Both the position numbers and the translations under genes were made by a program. A stretch of DNA of 64,000 nt from Solibacillus palustris (GTDB taxonomy: Bacteria; Bacillota; Bacilli; Bacillales_A; Planococcaceae). The first letter of the stretch is position 1, and every line of letters starts with the position of its first letter. Below are positions 18,677 to 26,816 of the stretch, in pieces. The notes under the pieces were generated by a model. It ran no database searches. It saw only the letters and a list, made by a program, of their open reading frames with translations, and was not told where the DNA came from. The stretch is from contig NZ_JAKZFC010000009.1 of assembly GCF_022549215.1 (NCBI RefSeq), positions 62,001 through 126,000 of the forward strand, read 5' to 3'.

Positions 18677-18835
18677 CTATTTCTTAGATTTCTTTTCAGC
18701 TACTGAATTAATCAGATCTGAAAATTCCTTTGAAAACTCTTCTTTCGCTTTGTTTGGTGCAATTTTTTGGTTTTTCGGTGTTTGAGGTAACGAACCTTTG
18801 TTGCTGCTTTGACCTTGCTTATTATCTCTTCCCAT
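18677..18835 (-). CDS. Small basic protein, possibly spore-associated
   Basis: A 52-residue protein not long enough for many gene finders. It begins MGRDNKQGQSSNKGSLPQTP and is rich in Lys, Asn, Gln and Ser, with a later FSKEFSDLI segment. AAAGGAGAG lies 7-8 nt before the ATG at 18835, and a perfect terminator follows. Composition and the LPQTPKNQK-type segment recall small acid-soluble spore proteins or YfhD-like peptides of Bacillales, but this is only a resemblance. Two further ATGs (18838, 18841) are too close to the ribosome site. Confidence 0.7.
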   Translation of the reverse strand: MGRDNKQGQSSNKGSLPQTPKNQKIAPNKAKEEFSKEFSDLINSVAEKKSKK

Positions 18836-18999
18836 CATCATCTCTCCTTTCATTTTGAATCGTTCTTAATATGGCTTGGAATTTGATTTTCAATTACAAA
18901 AAAGAGCATTGAAAAAATTTTATGTGGACTATTTGTTGAATGGAGTAAATCAAACGACCAACCAACTACAACTTTCCTAGCAGAATTTGACTGATATGA

Positions 19000-19038
19000 A
19001 AAAAACGAAGCCGAATACCAACCCATGCTTCGTTTTTT
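19000..19038. terminator. Terminator of the LMW phosphatase gene
   Basis: Arms AAAAAACGAAGC and GCTTCGTTTTTT give a strong bidirectional hairpin ending 3 nt from the phosphatase stop. Confidence 0.88.
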
Positions 19039-19040
19039 CG

Positions 19041-19499
19041 TTATAAATCCGCTTCAATTTTCTCTAGTAGCGTCTCGCAGCCCTCTAAACATAAATCATA
19101 CGTTTCCTGAAAATCACCTGTATACCATGGATCTGGCACATCCTTTTTATGCGGTGTTAAATCTAAGAAACGAAACACTTTTGCATGTCCTTCCGCGCGT
19201 AGCATCTCAATCGTATTACTTACATTGCTATCGTCCATGCATACTAAATAATCAAAATCTCGTAAATCTGAGCTGCGTAATTGGCGCGCCTTCATTCCGC
19301 TTGTTGAAATGCCATATTCCTGTAACTTTGCCTTCGTTCCTCTGTGTGGTGGCTCGTCAATATGGTAATCACTTGTGCCAGCCGAATCGACTTTAATTTT
19401 GCTTGTTAATCCGTTCTTTTCCACTAAATCACGCATGACCGCCTCAGCCATTGGTGAACGACAAATATTGCCCAAACAAATAAATAACACCTGTTTCAT
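19041..19499 (-). CDS. Low-molecular-weight protein-tyrosine-phosphatase
   Basis: A 152-residue cytoplasmic LMW-PTP. The active-site loop CLGNICRS (C8 to S15, the C-x5-R-S motif) carries the nucleophile C8 and R14. The general acid is the aspartate of DPWY near residue 121. It dephosphorylates protein tyrosine, possibly phosphoarginine as in YwlE-type members; the Ile in the loop resembles tyrosine-specific YfkJ-like proteins, but I cannot settle this. Last gene of a minus-strand cluster with PlsC (56-nt gap). Its ATG has AAGGAGC. Confidence 0.9.
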   Translation of the reverse strand: MKQVLFICLGNICRSPMAEAVMRDLVEKNGLTSKIKVDSAGTSDYHIDEPPHRGTKAKLQEYGISTSGMKARQLRSSDLRDFDYLVCMDDSNVSNTIEMLRAEGHAKVFRFLDLTPHKKDVPDPWYTGDFQETYDLCLEGCETLLEKIEADL

Positions 19500-19555
19500 T
19501 GATTTCGCTCCTTATTTAAAGAAGCTGCACGAAAAAATTCGCACAGCTTACACAA

Positions 19556-20158
19556 TTATTTTATTTCTGGGTGTTTTGTTTTTAATTCGCTTGTTAAACG
19601 CAGTAATTCTTCTTCTAAAAATTGCACGGATGCATCACGGCCATCCTTACCTGATTCCACTGAAAAGGGCTTACCGTAAACTAAATAGCCTTTTTGACGT
19701 TTAAATACACCCTTCGCATCTTTTGGTCCGATATAGGCAGCTGGCACAATTTGTGCTTTAGACAACTGTGCGATTGTAATAGCTCCTGCTTTTAGCTCTG
19801 AATTTTCTGAGCTACGCGTACCACTTGGAAAAATGCCTACAATCTTTCCTTCTTTAATTAATTGACGAGGAATTTTAATTACACTCGGCCCTGGGTTATC
19901 ACGGTCTACCGGGAAAGCATTGAGCTTTGTAATTAACCAGCCTAACCCTTTAATATCGAAAAGCTGTTTTTTCGCCATGAAATGAATTTCACGCGGCAAC
20001 ATTGACGTACCTAAATTTAAAATATCAATATAACCATTGTGAGTACAGGCAACTATGAAGCCGCCCTCTTTCGGAACATTTTCTTCGCCGTACACTTTTG
20101 CTCTTGCTCCATTTACGCCTAAAATTACGTTTACTACACCTGCAATAAATTTATACAC
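19556..20158 (-). CDS. plsC: 1-acyl-sn-glycerol-3-phosphate acyltransferase (PlsC-like)
   Basis: A 200-residue membrane-associated acyltransferase of phospholipid synthesis, converting lysophosphatidate to phosphatidate. Motif I is HNGYID (H-x4-D, near residue 40). Motif III is FPSGTRS, where the usual glutamate of FPEGTRS is replaced by serine. Motif IV-like VPAAYIGP follows. The serine substitution is unusual for motif III and might change activity or acceptor choice. Other PlsC-fold acyltransferases remain possible. It lies between an epimerase and a phosphatase on the minus strand. Confidence 0.82.
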   Translation of the reverse strand: MYKFIAGVVNVILGVNGARAKVYGEENVPKEGGFIVACTHNGYIDILNLGTSMLPREIHFMAKKQLFDIKGLGWLITKLNAFPVDRDNPGPSVIKIPRQLIKEGKIVGIFPSGTRSSENSELKAGAITIAQLSKAQIVPAAYIGPKDAKGVFKRQKGYLVYGKPFSVESGKDGRDASVQFLEEELLRLTSELKTKHPEIK

Positions 20159-20228
20159 GTTTTAATCCTACCTTATTCTTCGTTATGCTTCTATTGTAAG
20201 CGATAGTGATTACGCGCTTCAACTGAAA

Positions 20229-21110
20229 CTATTTCACACTTACTTTTGAAATGGCCTCAACTAAGCCTGGCAACCAATCTTGTAAATTACTAAATGTAAA
20301 GCCTAAGCTTGTTGCCTTATCATTTTTCATATACCAAGAAGTTGGAATCGCGTATGGTGAACGAATTTCATCTGTACCGAGCAATGCAATTTTTGCACGT
20401 TTATTCGTTTTGTCTTCAATTAAAGAAATTAAATCCCTCAATGAAATAATTCCGTTCGCTGTTGCATTTATTGGACCTTCTACATCATTCATACCAACCC
20501 ATGCTAAAAATTTGGCTGCTTCTGTCGCCTGAATAAATGACATCTCCGCATCCATATTAGCAAATCCGATTGGCTCATCGTTTAAAATGCGTTCGACATG
20601 GAAATGCAAGCGGCGTGTGTAATCATCTTCCCCCATAACAATTGGGAAACGTACTGCTACAACTGGGAATTTGGCCTCTTTATAAAACACAGCCTCTGCT
20701 AAACGTTTGCCTTCCCCGTAAGTAAATTCTTGCGTATCCCCCATGCAAATTTCATAGTCATATGGGTTAAAATCCTCTTCCGCATGGGCTGTACCGTTTG
20801 CTTCGTATGTTGAAAGTGTCGATGTAAAAACAAGTTTTTTTATTGAACCATTGAAAATTTCACATAGTTGCTTTGCTTCATTTGGAGAATAACAAATATT
20901 ATCGTAAACAACATCAAACTGTTTGTTTGCTAATGCTTCCTTAAAGCTTGCCACATCTTTGCGATCAACTTTAATATGTGTCACGTTTTTGCCGAAAGGA
21001 TTTTCTGACATGCCACGCGTCACAATCGTTACATCATGCTGTTCCTCTAATAAATTTTCTACTAATTTTCGTCCAAAAAATCGTGTGCCGCCTAGTACTA
21101 AAATATTCAT
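20229..21110 (-). CDS. NAD-dependent epimerase/dehydratase family protein
   Basis: A 293-residue extended-SDR protein. The N-terminal NAD(P)-binding motif is VLGGTRFFGRKLVENLL (GGxxFxG), with FTSTLSTYE and the YGEGKRLAE active-site region (YxxxK) mid-protein. Closest in pattern to CSP41-like/epimerase proteins of unknown substrate in Bacillales. It starts 6 nt after the RlmA-like gene, so the two are co-transcribed. No sugar-biosynthesis neighbours help to assign a reaction. Confidence 0.8.
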   Translation of the reverse strand: MNILVLGGTRFFGRKLVENLLEEQHDVTIVTRGMSENPFGKNVTHIKVDRKDVASFKEALANKQFDVVYDNICYSPNEAKQLCEIFNGSIKKLVFTSTLSTYEANGTAHAEEDFNPYDYEICMGDTQEFTYGEGKRLAEAVFYKEAKFPVVAVRFPIVMGEDDYTRRLHFHVERILNDEPIGFANMDAEMSFIQATEAAKFLAWVGMNDVEGPINATANGIISLRDLISLIEDKTNKRAKIALLGTDEIRSPYAIPTSWYMKNDKATSLGFTFSNLQDWLPGLVEAISKVSVK

Positions 21111-21116
21111 TGTTCC

Positions 21117-21956
21117 CTACCTCATTCCAATTAATATGTCTAAATCAATCGTGATATGTTGAAGATCAATGTTTTCCTTTTGTTCAATATGCCATCCCAT
21201 TGGCGTCATTTCTAGTAATTTTTGTACAAGATTTGGTTTTAGCGGAATCGTATACGTTACACGCTTTACATCAACATTATTAAAGCTTGCCTTAAATCGA
21301 GCTACCGTTTGCTCGTTTGTATAATTTTCTTTTTCAGAATCTGCAAATGCCTGTACACGCAATTCTTTCAAATAATTTTCTTGTGGCACAACTTTAATAA
21401 CCTTACCACCTGGTTTTAATAAACGTTTGAATTCCTCATAATTCGCAGGTGACAAAATATTCAAAATACAATCAAATGAGGCTTCATTATAAGGACTATT
21501 TGCTAAGTCACCTACACACCATAATTGATCCTCATAAAATTTAGCTGCCGCCATAATCCCTTCTTTTGAAATATCGACACCAATTCCCATCGCCCCTTCA
21601 AGCTTTTGGCAAATTCGATGTAGATGAGAGCCTTCACCACAGCCCGTATCTAAAATAATAGGATGTTGGACGTTTATTTCCCCGGCAATAACTTGTTGTA
21701 CATTGTCATATATTCCCGATTGAATCACTTCATGACGCGATTCAAATAATTCCTTTGAATACATGGACTGTATTGGACGACTTAATAAATATATATAGCC
21801 TTGTTTTGCAACATCAAAAGAATGGTTCGATGGGCAGCTCATTTTACCTTCATCACTCATTGTCATTTGTTGTTTGCAAAGTGGGCATGCAAAAATTTCA
21901 ATTGATTGTTGAAGTTGTTGAATGCTTTGCGCGCGTTTTGATAATAGACCCATCAT
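21117..21956 (-). CDS. 23S rRNA (guanine-N1)-methyltransferase, RlmA/TlrB type
   Basis: A 279-residue methyltransferase of the RlmA family that methylates G745 or G748 of 23S rRNA; Gram-positive members (RlmAII/TlrB) target G748 and affect tylosin sensitivity. The N-terminal zinc finger is visible as CPLC, then C-x3-H (CPSNHSFD), followed by GYIYLL and a Rossmann domain with LDTGCGEGSHLHRI and LNILSPANYEEFKRLLKPGGKVI. The start is ATG 21956 (or the adjacent ATG 21953), with GGAGGA just upstream. The exact target base is inferred. Confidence 0.87.
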   Translation of the reverse strand: MMGLLSKRAQSIQQLQQSIEIFACPLCKQQMTMSDEGKMSCPSNHSFDVAKQGYIYLLSRPIQSMYSKELFESRHEVIQSGIYDNVQQVIAGEINVQHPIILDTGCGEGSHLHRICQKLEGAMGIGVDISKEGIMAAAKFYEDQLWCVGDLANSPYNEASFDCILNILSPANYEEFKRLLKPGGKVIKVVPQENYLKELRVQAFADSEKENYTNEQTVARFKASFNNVDVKRVTYTIPLKPNLVQKLLEMTPMGWHIEQKENIDLQHITIDLDILIGMR

Positions 21957-22122
21957 TGGATCCTCCTTCTTTTGTTGTTCGCTAGTATCGTACCACAAAT
22001 TATTTAAAATTAGAAAAACACAATTCGCGCCAAACTAATACCCTAAAAACATTTGCTATCCTAAGCGCCAAAGAAGTTATTTGCGGGCGTTCATTTTCGC
22101 TGGTCCTTCAAAAACCACTTTA

Positions 22123-23031
22123 CTATTTATATAATTCTTCTACCGTCACAAATTCATAGTTTTCCTGTATTAAATATTGAATAACACCTTCTAATGCTTC
22201 TGCCGTTTCCTTATGAATATCATGCATTAAAATAACGCCACCATCTTTAGCATGTAATTTTACATTTTCAATTGTTTTAGCAGGTGTTTTATGTTGCCAA
22301 TCCATTGTATCGATGTTCCACAATATCGATTTCATCTTGATTTCATCACGCACGTTTGCATTAATCGCTCCATATGGCGGACGGTATGTTGTTGGATATT
22401 GTCCTGTTGCCTCAAATATCGCATTGCTGGCACGATCAATTTCGTCGTGCATTTGAGCAGGTGTTAATTTTGTTAAGTTTTTATGGCTCCATGTATGGCT
22501 AGCAATTTCATGACCTTGTTGTGCTGCTAACTTTACAATTTCCGGATGCTTCACTACATTCAATCCAATTACAAAAAATGTCGCTTTTACATCATACTTT
22601 TGCAATATAGATAAAATTTGTACTGTGTTTTTATCATTAGGGCCATCATCAAATGTTAGTGCAATTCGTTTGCGCTGTATTTCTTGCTGAGGTTTTTCTA
22701 TCGGTTCCTTTTGGGGCTCCTCTTTTGGTTCCTCTTTTGGCTCTTCTTGTTTCACCAATATTTCATTAACTGTTATGTATGCTTCACAGTCACGGATATA
22801 ACGGGGAAGTCCACCATTATTCATATAAAAAGGCGAGTTCCAATTCATTTTATCCCATTTTTGCTGTGGTAATTGCTTTACAAATTGTTCATAACCTTGC
22901 TGCTCGTTATACGTTGCACTAATATGCATATTCTCCGCTTTTGTACCAAGCGGACTTTTTAACCACCAAAAAATAAGTAAACTCACTAATCCAAATAAAA
23001 TACCAATCATTAATATATTTTTGTTCATCAT
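22123..23031 (-). CDS. Membrane-anchored polysaccharide deacetylase (NodB domain)
   Basis: A 302-residue carbohydrate esterase family 4 protein acting outside the membrane. An N-terminal membrane anchor (about 4-24) is followed by a linker with repeated Glu-Pro-Lys (EEPKEEPKEEPQKEP), then the NodB domain: TFDDGP (catalytic and metal Asp), SHTWSH (H-x3-H metal ligands) and RPPYG. It probably deacetylates peptidoglycan or another cell-wall glycan. ATG at 23031 follows GGGGGA. The E/P-rich linker suggests the catalytic domain reaches into the wall. Confidence 0.9.
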   Translation of the reverse strand: MMNKNILMIGILFGLVSLLIFWWLKSPLGTKAENMHISATYNEQQGYEQFVKQLPQQKWDKMNWNSPFYMNNGGLPRYIRDCEAYITVNEILVKQEEPKEEPKEEPQKEPIEKPQQEIQRKRIALTFDDGPNDKNTVQILSILQKYDVKATFFVIGLNVVKHPEIVKLAAQQGHEIASHTWSHKNLTKLTPAQMHDEIDRASNAIFEATGQYPTTYRPPYGAINANVRDEIKMKSILWNIDTMDWQHKTPAKTIENVKLHAKDGGVILMHDIHKETAEALEGVIQYLIQENYEFVTVEELYK

Positions 23032-23102
23032 GCTGTCCCCCACCAGTCTATTCTATCTATTTAGACGTATGAGGGGTATTAAAAGTTGATAAATAATAAA
23101 AA

Positions 23103-23131
23103 ATAGTGCTCTGAAAATTCCCGAGCACTAT
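23103..23131 (-). terminator. Terminator within the region after the SDR gene
   Basis: Arms ATAGTGCTC and GAGCACTAT, then TTTTTTATTATT on the minus strand. It lies after repeat C copy 1 when read on the minus strand, so repeat C is inside the 3' untranslated part of the SDR transcript. Confidence 0.8.
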
Positions 23132-23320
23132 CAATTACGCCTTTGCGTGATTGTGTCCAGATTTTTTTCGAGCCTTCTCGAAAAACTCCTCTAAAAATCT
23201 GTGACATCCGCCAGGGGCATTGGGCCAACACGATGTTGGTCACTTAGGATTTGCCGCACGACGCGGCACTCTTAGCCTAAGTTGATTAATACAACCAGGT
23301 TTTGAAACCCCGCTGAAGCA
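23128..23320 (+). repeat. Dispersed repeat family C, copy 1 (multi-hairpin)
   Basis: About 190 nt shared in its first ~95 nt with 42495-42606. It contains a chain of small perfect hairpins: CAATTACGC/GCGTGATTG (23132-23153), TTTTTCGAG/CTCGAAAAA (23164-23185), CCAACA/TGTTGG (23225-23239), ACTTAGG/CCTAAGT (23242-23282) enclosing GCCGC/GCGGC (23253-23267), and GGTTT/AAACC (about 23298-23309). No ORF is present. This density of stems is far above ordinary intergenic DNA and suggests a folded RNA or a non-coding mobile repeat. Confidence 0.78.
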
Positions 23321-23336
23321 AGGTAATAGTTATATA

Positions 23337-24095
23337 TTAGTAGGCTGTCCATCCAGCATCAGCTGTAATGACAACACCATTTACAAAATCGGAGTCTTCT
23401 GATGCTAAAAATAAGGCTACGCGTGCAATGTCGTCTGGTTCACCCGTACGTGGATTAAATCCAGCACCTGCCATTGCACGAGAAAGACCGTACTCATTCG
23501 GACTTTGGAAACTTGCACTAATATTTGTATTCACACCACCTGGGGCAATTGCATTACATTTAATCCCTTTTTCTGCATATTGGAAAGCCGTATTTTTCGT
23601 AAGCCCAACTACCGCATGCTTTGCCGCTGTATATGCCGCACCAGCACGTGAACCATACAGACCACCAACAGAAGCTATGTTAATAATTGTACCCGTCCCT
23701 TTTTCTAAAAAGACTGGCATCGCTTGACGAATTCCGCGCATAACACCTTTAACGTTCACATCAAATACGCGATCCCACATTTCATCTTTCACGTCACCTA
23801 CTGGAGAGAAATCATCCATAATGCCTGCGTTATTTACTAAAATATCAAGTGTACCGTAACTATTTTGAGCAGCTTTAATTAACTTGTGGATATCTGCTTC
23901 CACAGCTACATTTGATACGACAGCAGTTGCCGTACCACCTAATGCAGTAATTTCTGAAACAGTTGCTCCTGCAGATTCAAGCGTCAAATCTGAAACGACT
24001 ACTTTTGCGCCTTCCTTTGCAAATAATATGGCAATCGCTTTCCCCATACCTGAAGCTGCCCCTGTTACAACCGCTACTTTGTCTTTTAATCTCAT
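23337..24095 (-). CDS. SDR family NAD(P)-dependent oxidoreductase
   Basis: A 252-residue classical short-chain dehydrogenase. The cofactor motif TGAASGMG (11-18), NNAG (88-91) and catalytic S142, Y155 and K159 (YTAAK) are all present, so it should be active. The acidic VSDL end of beta-2 (Asp36) favours NAD(H). The substrate is not predictable from sequence; 3-oxoacyl-ACP or 3-alpha-type alcohols are common. It appears monocistronic. A downstream 3' region carries repeat C. Confidence 0.88.
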   Translation of the reverse strand: MRLKDKVAVVTGAASGMGKAIAILFAKEGAKVVVSDLTLESAGATVSEITALGGTATAVVSNVAVEADIHKLIKAAQNSYGTLDILVNNAGIMDDFSPVGDVKDEMWDRVFDVNVKGVMRGIRQAMPVFLEKGTGTIINIASVGGLYGSRAGAAYTAAKHAVVGLTKNTAFQYAEKGIKCNAIAPGGVNTNISASFQSPNEYGLSRAMAGAGFNPRTGEPDDIARVALFLASEDSDFVNGVVITADAGWTAY

Positions 24096-24233
24096 GAAAA
24101 AACCCCCTTATCAGAAATTTTTACTACAATTAGCATTTCGACAATTAGATAGTAAATTCCTTGAAAGTTTATTCTACTTTTCATTAAGAATGTGACTAAA
24201 ACTTACACGTAGCTAGTAGCTAGCCTTAAGAAA

Positions 24234-24270
24234 AGGACTTGTCCGGAAAGTAATTTCTGGACAAGCCCTT
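24234..24270 (-). terminator. Terminator hairpin of the family-A type (solo copy)
   Basis: Arms ACTTGTCCGGAAA (24237-24249) and TTTCTGGACAAG (24254-24265), nearly identical to the hairpin at 8655. It lies just past the NERD gene stop. Confidence 0.75.
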
Positions 24271-24275
24271 AAATA

Positions 24276-24959
24276 TTAAACAGACACTGTCTCATCTGCT
24301 TTTAAAATAGCATTCTTTTTACTCATTGAGCCTTCTAATGTAACGAATAGTGTTTGAATGTCTGATTCGGAAATGACGTTCCCCTTTATAGAGCTCGTCC
24401 ACTTTTTTAGATCTTTCATTTTTAACACTTCTACATTGTCTGATTGAATTTCAATTTGCTGGAATGAGCAATCATCCGTAAATAACACAACCGATTGGAA
24501 CGCATGTTCATCAACTTCAACTAGCTGATCTCGTAAAGCAAACATAAGACGCTTCGTTTCAAGAATTGGATTACTAAATGTACGACTTTTTCCCTTATGT
24601 AATAACTCTTTCCATTCGTGATCACGCTCACGACCATTAATCCAACCTGATTTTGCTCTAATGTTCATTACATAGATACCCGACTCATGTAATAACATGG
24701 CATCAATTGTTTTTAGTGCCTCATTTACTGGTACTTGTACATTCACCAAAATTTTATGTGTGCCATTTACTTGATCTAACACACCCACAAGTTTGTACAG
24801 TGTACGGATTTTTTTACTAGTTAACATATCTAAATAGGAATAACTCGTCAATTTGTAAAACGTTGAATTATCATGACGGTATATATTCACCATAAAATAA
24901 CCCACTGTAAAAATTACCAATATTATTAGTAGTAGCGTCACAGAGCCCACTCCTTGCAT
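24276..24959 (-). CDS. Membrane-anchored NERD-domain protein, probably catalytically altered
   Basis: A 227-residue protein with one N-terminal membrane helix (about 5-25), then a nuclease-related domain (NERD). Recognisable parts are TIDAMLLHESGIYVMN, SGWINGRERDHEW and FSNPILETKRLMFALRDQL. In typical NERD proteins the strand after GIYV carries E-x-K as in restriction-type nucleases. Here the matching positions read N-I-R, so the catalytic Glu and Lys seem lost while the upstream Asp remains. It may bind nucleic acid or act structurally. Transcribed alone. Confidence 0.78.
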   Translation of the reverse strand: MQGVGSVTLLLIILVIFTVGYFMVNIYRHDNSTFYKLTSYSYLDMLTSKKIRTLYKLVGVLDQVNGTHKILVNVQVPVNEALKTIDAMLLHESGIYVMNIRAKSGWINGRERDHEWKELLHKGKSRTFSNPILETKRLMFALRDQLVEVDEHAFQSVVLFTDDCSFQQIEIQSDNVEVLKMKDLKKWTSSIKGNVISESDIQTLFVTLEGSMSKKNAILKADETVSV

Positions 24960-25098
24960 TATGCTTCATTATCACTCATTTTAACAAACCTCGTGGGCCT
25001 TTTCTATACACCTATAGACTACTTTTACTATTACAATTGCCCTTTATGAATTGAACAAAATAACAGAAAAGTACTATTAATCATCATGTATTTAGTGA

Positions 25099-25794
25099 CT
25101 AACTATCATGTTGAAGTAATGCGACAAGCTGCTCTAATTTCTCAATTGTATATGTTGGCTGAATAGTTGATGTAGGTGCTTTTTTTAATGGATTTAGCCA
25201 GCATGTATCGATACCAGCTCCCGCTCCTCCAATTATATCTGCGCTATATGAATCACCGATAATCATCGCCTTTGTTGGATCAAAATGCGGAATACGGTCA
25301 AATACATAATCAAAAAATGGTTTCATCGGCTTTTGATAGCCAGTATCTTCAGAGACAAATACTTGCTTAAAGTATGGTGCTAAACCTGTTACTTGTAAAC
25401 GTTTGTATTGTGTTTCAGAAATCCCGTTTGACGTAATATACAACTCATTTTTTTGTGCTAATAGTTGAATCGTTTCTAAAGCTCCCTCTACAAACACATT
25501 GCTCTCTGCTAAGTAGCTGCGGAATTCTGCATCCAGTGCAAGCCCGTCTGCTGTGCGTCCAAAATGTTCAAATGTTTTACCAAAGCGTGTTGCCATTAGC
25601 TCTTGACGAGTTACCAGTCCTTGCTCTAAAGAGTTCCACAGTCCACTATTTAACTCATGGTAAAAACGTTCTACTTCTGGTGTTAGCGGGAAATCATGCG
25701 CTGCAAATAATTTTGGTAAAGCAATTTTTTCTGCCGCTTTAAAATCTAATAATGTATCATCTAAATCAAAAAATAAAAATTGGTAATCCTTCAT
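25099..25794 (-). CDS. yjjG: YjjG family HAD nucleotidase
   Basis: A 231-residue HAD hydrolase of the YjjG/YfnB group, which dephosphorylates non-canonical pyrimidine nucleotides (house-cleaning). Motif I is FFDLDDTLLDF (nucleophile and acid Asp pair), motif II ITSNG, motif III lysine in YQKPMKPFFDY, and motif IV IGDSYSADI. The cap domain occupies about 15-95. All catalytic residues are intact. Monocistronic between the NERD gene and the divergent TSUP gene. Confidence 0.9.
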   Translation of the reverse strand: MKDYQFLFFDLDDTLLDFKAAEKIALPKLFAAHDFPLTPEVERFYHELNSGLWNSLEQGLVTRQELMATRFGKTFEHFGRTADGLALDAEFRSYLAESNVFVEGALETIQLLAQKNELYITSNGISETQYKRLQVTGLAPYFKQVFVSEDTGYQKPMKPFFDYVFDRIPHFDPTKAMIIGDSYSADIIGGAGAGIDTCWLNPLKKAPTSTIQPTYTIEKLEQLVALLQHDS

Positions 25795-25864
25795 TATTCA
25801 AAAACTCCATTTCGTACCGTCTGATTCTTCTACCTTATCATAGTTACCTCAAAATATTAACTAT

Positions 25865-25906
25865 TTACACAACTTAGTTAAATCGTGTAACATGCCTATA
25901 GTGTAA
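25865..25906. promoter_or_regulatory. Possible operator with repeated GTGTAA/TTACAC
   Basis: TTACAC (25865-25870) faces GTGTAA (25885-25890), and another GTGTAA follows at 25901-25906, all within 60 nt of the TSUP start and in the shared promoter region. A regulator site is suggested by the symmetry only. Confidence 0.3.
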
Positions 25907-25928
25907 ATATAGAAAGAAGGTAACCTTC

Positions 25929-26696
25929 ATGGGTTTTAATGTTGATCCGCAGCTCGTCTTTATTTTAATGTGCTTCGGATTTTTAGCGGCTTTTATTGAT
26001 TCAGTTGTTGGAGGAGGAGGTCTTATTTCGTTGCCTGCACTTATGTTTAGTGGGCTTAGTCCCTCAGTAGCTGTTGCGACGAATAAGCTTGCAGGTACGA
26101 TGGGGTCATTAACAAGTACAATTACATTTTATCGTTCTGGTAAACTAGATATTAAATCAGTAAAAAAATATATTCCAATTGTATTTTTATTCTCTATGAT
26201 TGGGGCATGGATTGTACATTTGCTTGATCCGAATGTGTTGAAGCCATTGATGCTCATTATGCTTGCGGTCGTTGCGGTATATACGATTTTTAAAAAAGAT
26301 TGGGGAAGTATTACCTCAGTTAAGACATTATCTAAACCAAAATACATTTTATTTTTTATTATTATCGGGCTGATTGGCTTTTATGATGGCTTTTTAGGTC
26401 CAGGGACGGGTTCATTTTTAATCTTTGCATTTTTAATGGTCGGCTATGATTTTTTGAAAGCAGCTGGTAATGCCAAATTATTAAATTTCACAAGTAATAT
26501 TGCGGCCTTGCTGATGTTTATGTATTTAGGGCAAGTCAATTATATGTACGGGCTCATTATGGGGGTATCACAAATTGCGGGTGCGATTGTTGGTTCACGC
26601 TTTGCAATTCGGCAGGGAAGTGGTTATGTACGCGTGCTGTTTATCATCGTCACTTTCACACTACTCGCTAAAAATGCGTATGATTTTTTCTTTTAA
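25929..26696 (+). CDS. TSUP/TauE-SafE family membrane transporter
   Basis: A 255-residue membrane protein with about eight helices and the duplicated TSUP pattern: GFLAAFIDSVVGGGGLISLPAL in the first half and GFYDGFLGPGTGSFLIFAFL in the second. The family exports sulfite, sulfonates or other small anions. Near-identical architecture is found in Bacillales YunE/YtnM-like proteins. Substrate unknown. GAAGG precedes the ATG. The upstream region has repeated GTGTAA elements. Confidence 0.88.
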   Translation: MGFNVDPQLVFILMCFGFLAAFIDSVVGGGGLISLPALMFSGLSPSVAVATNKLAGTMGSLTSTITFYRSGKLDIKSVKKYIPIVFLFSMIGAWIVHLLDPNVLKPLMLIMLAVVAVYTIFKKDWGSITSVKTLSKPKYILFFIIIGLIGFYDGFLGPGTGSFLIFAFLMVGYDFLKAAGNAKLLNFTSNIAALLMFMYLGQVNYMYGLIMGVSQIAGAIVGSRFAIRQGSGYVRVLFIIVTFTLLAKNAYDFFF

Positions 26697-26720
26697 TACT
26701 AAATTAGACTAGGACAAAAC

Positions 26721-26760
26721 AAAAAAGCAATTTTTCTCAGCAGAGAAAAATTGTTTTTTT
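26721..26760. terminator. Intrinsic terminator after the TSUP gene
   Basis: CAATTTTTCTC / GAGAAAAATTG with a GCA-type loop, then TTTTTTT on the plus strand; A-rich on the other side, so it may also act on the minus strand. Confidence 0.85.
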
Positions 26761-26816
26761 ATGGACGAAAAAATTGCTTTTCATTCCAAGTATGCTTTTT
26801 GTTGTACGGTCTCTTT

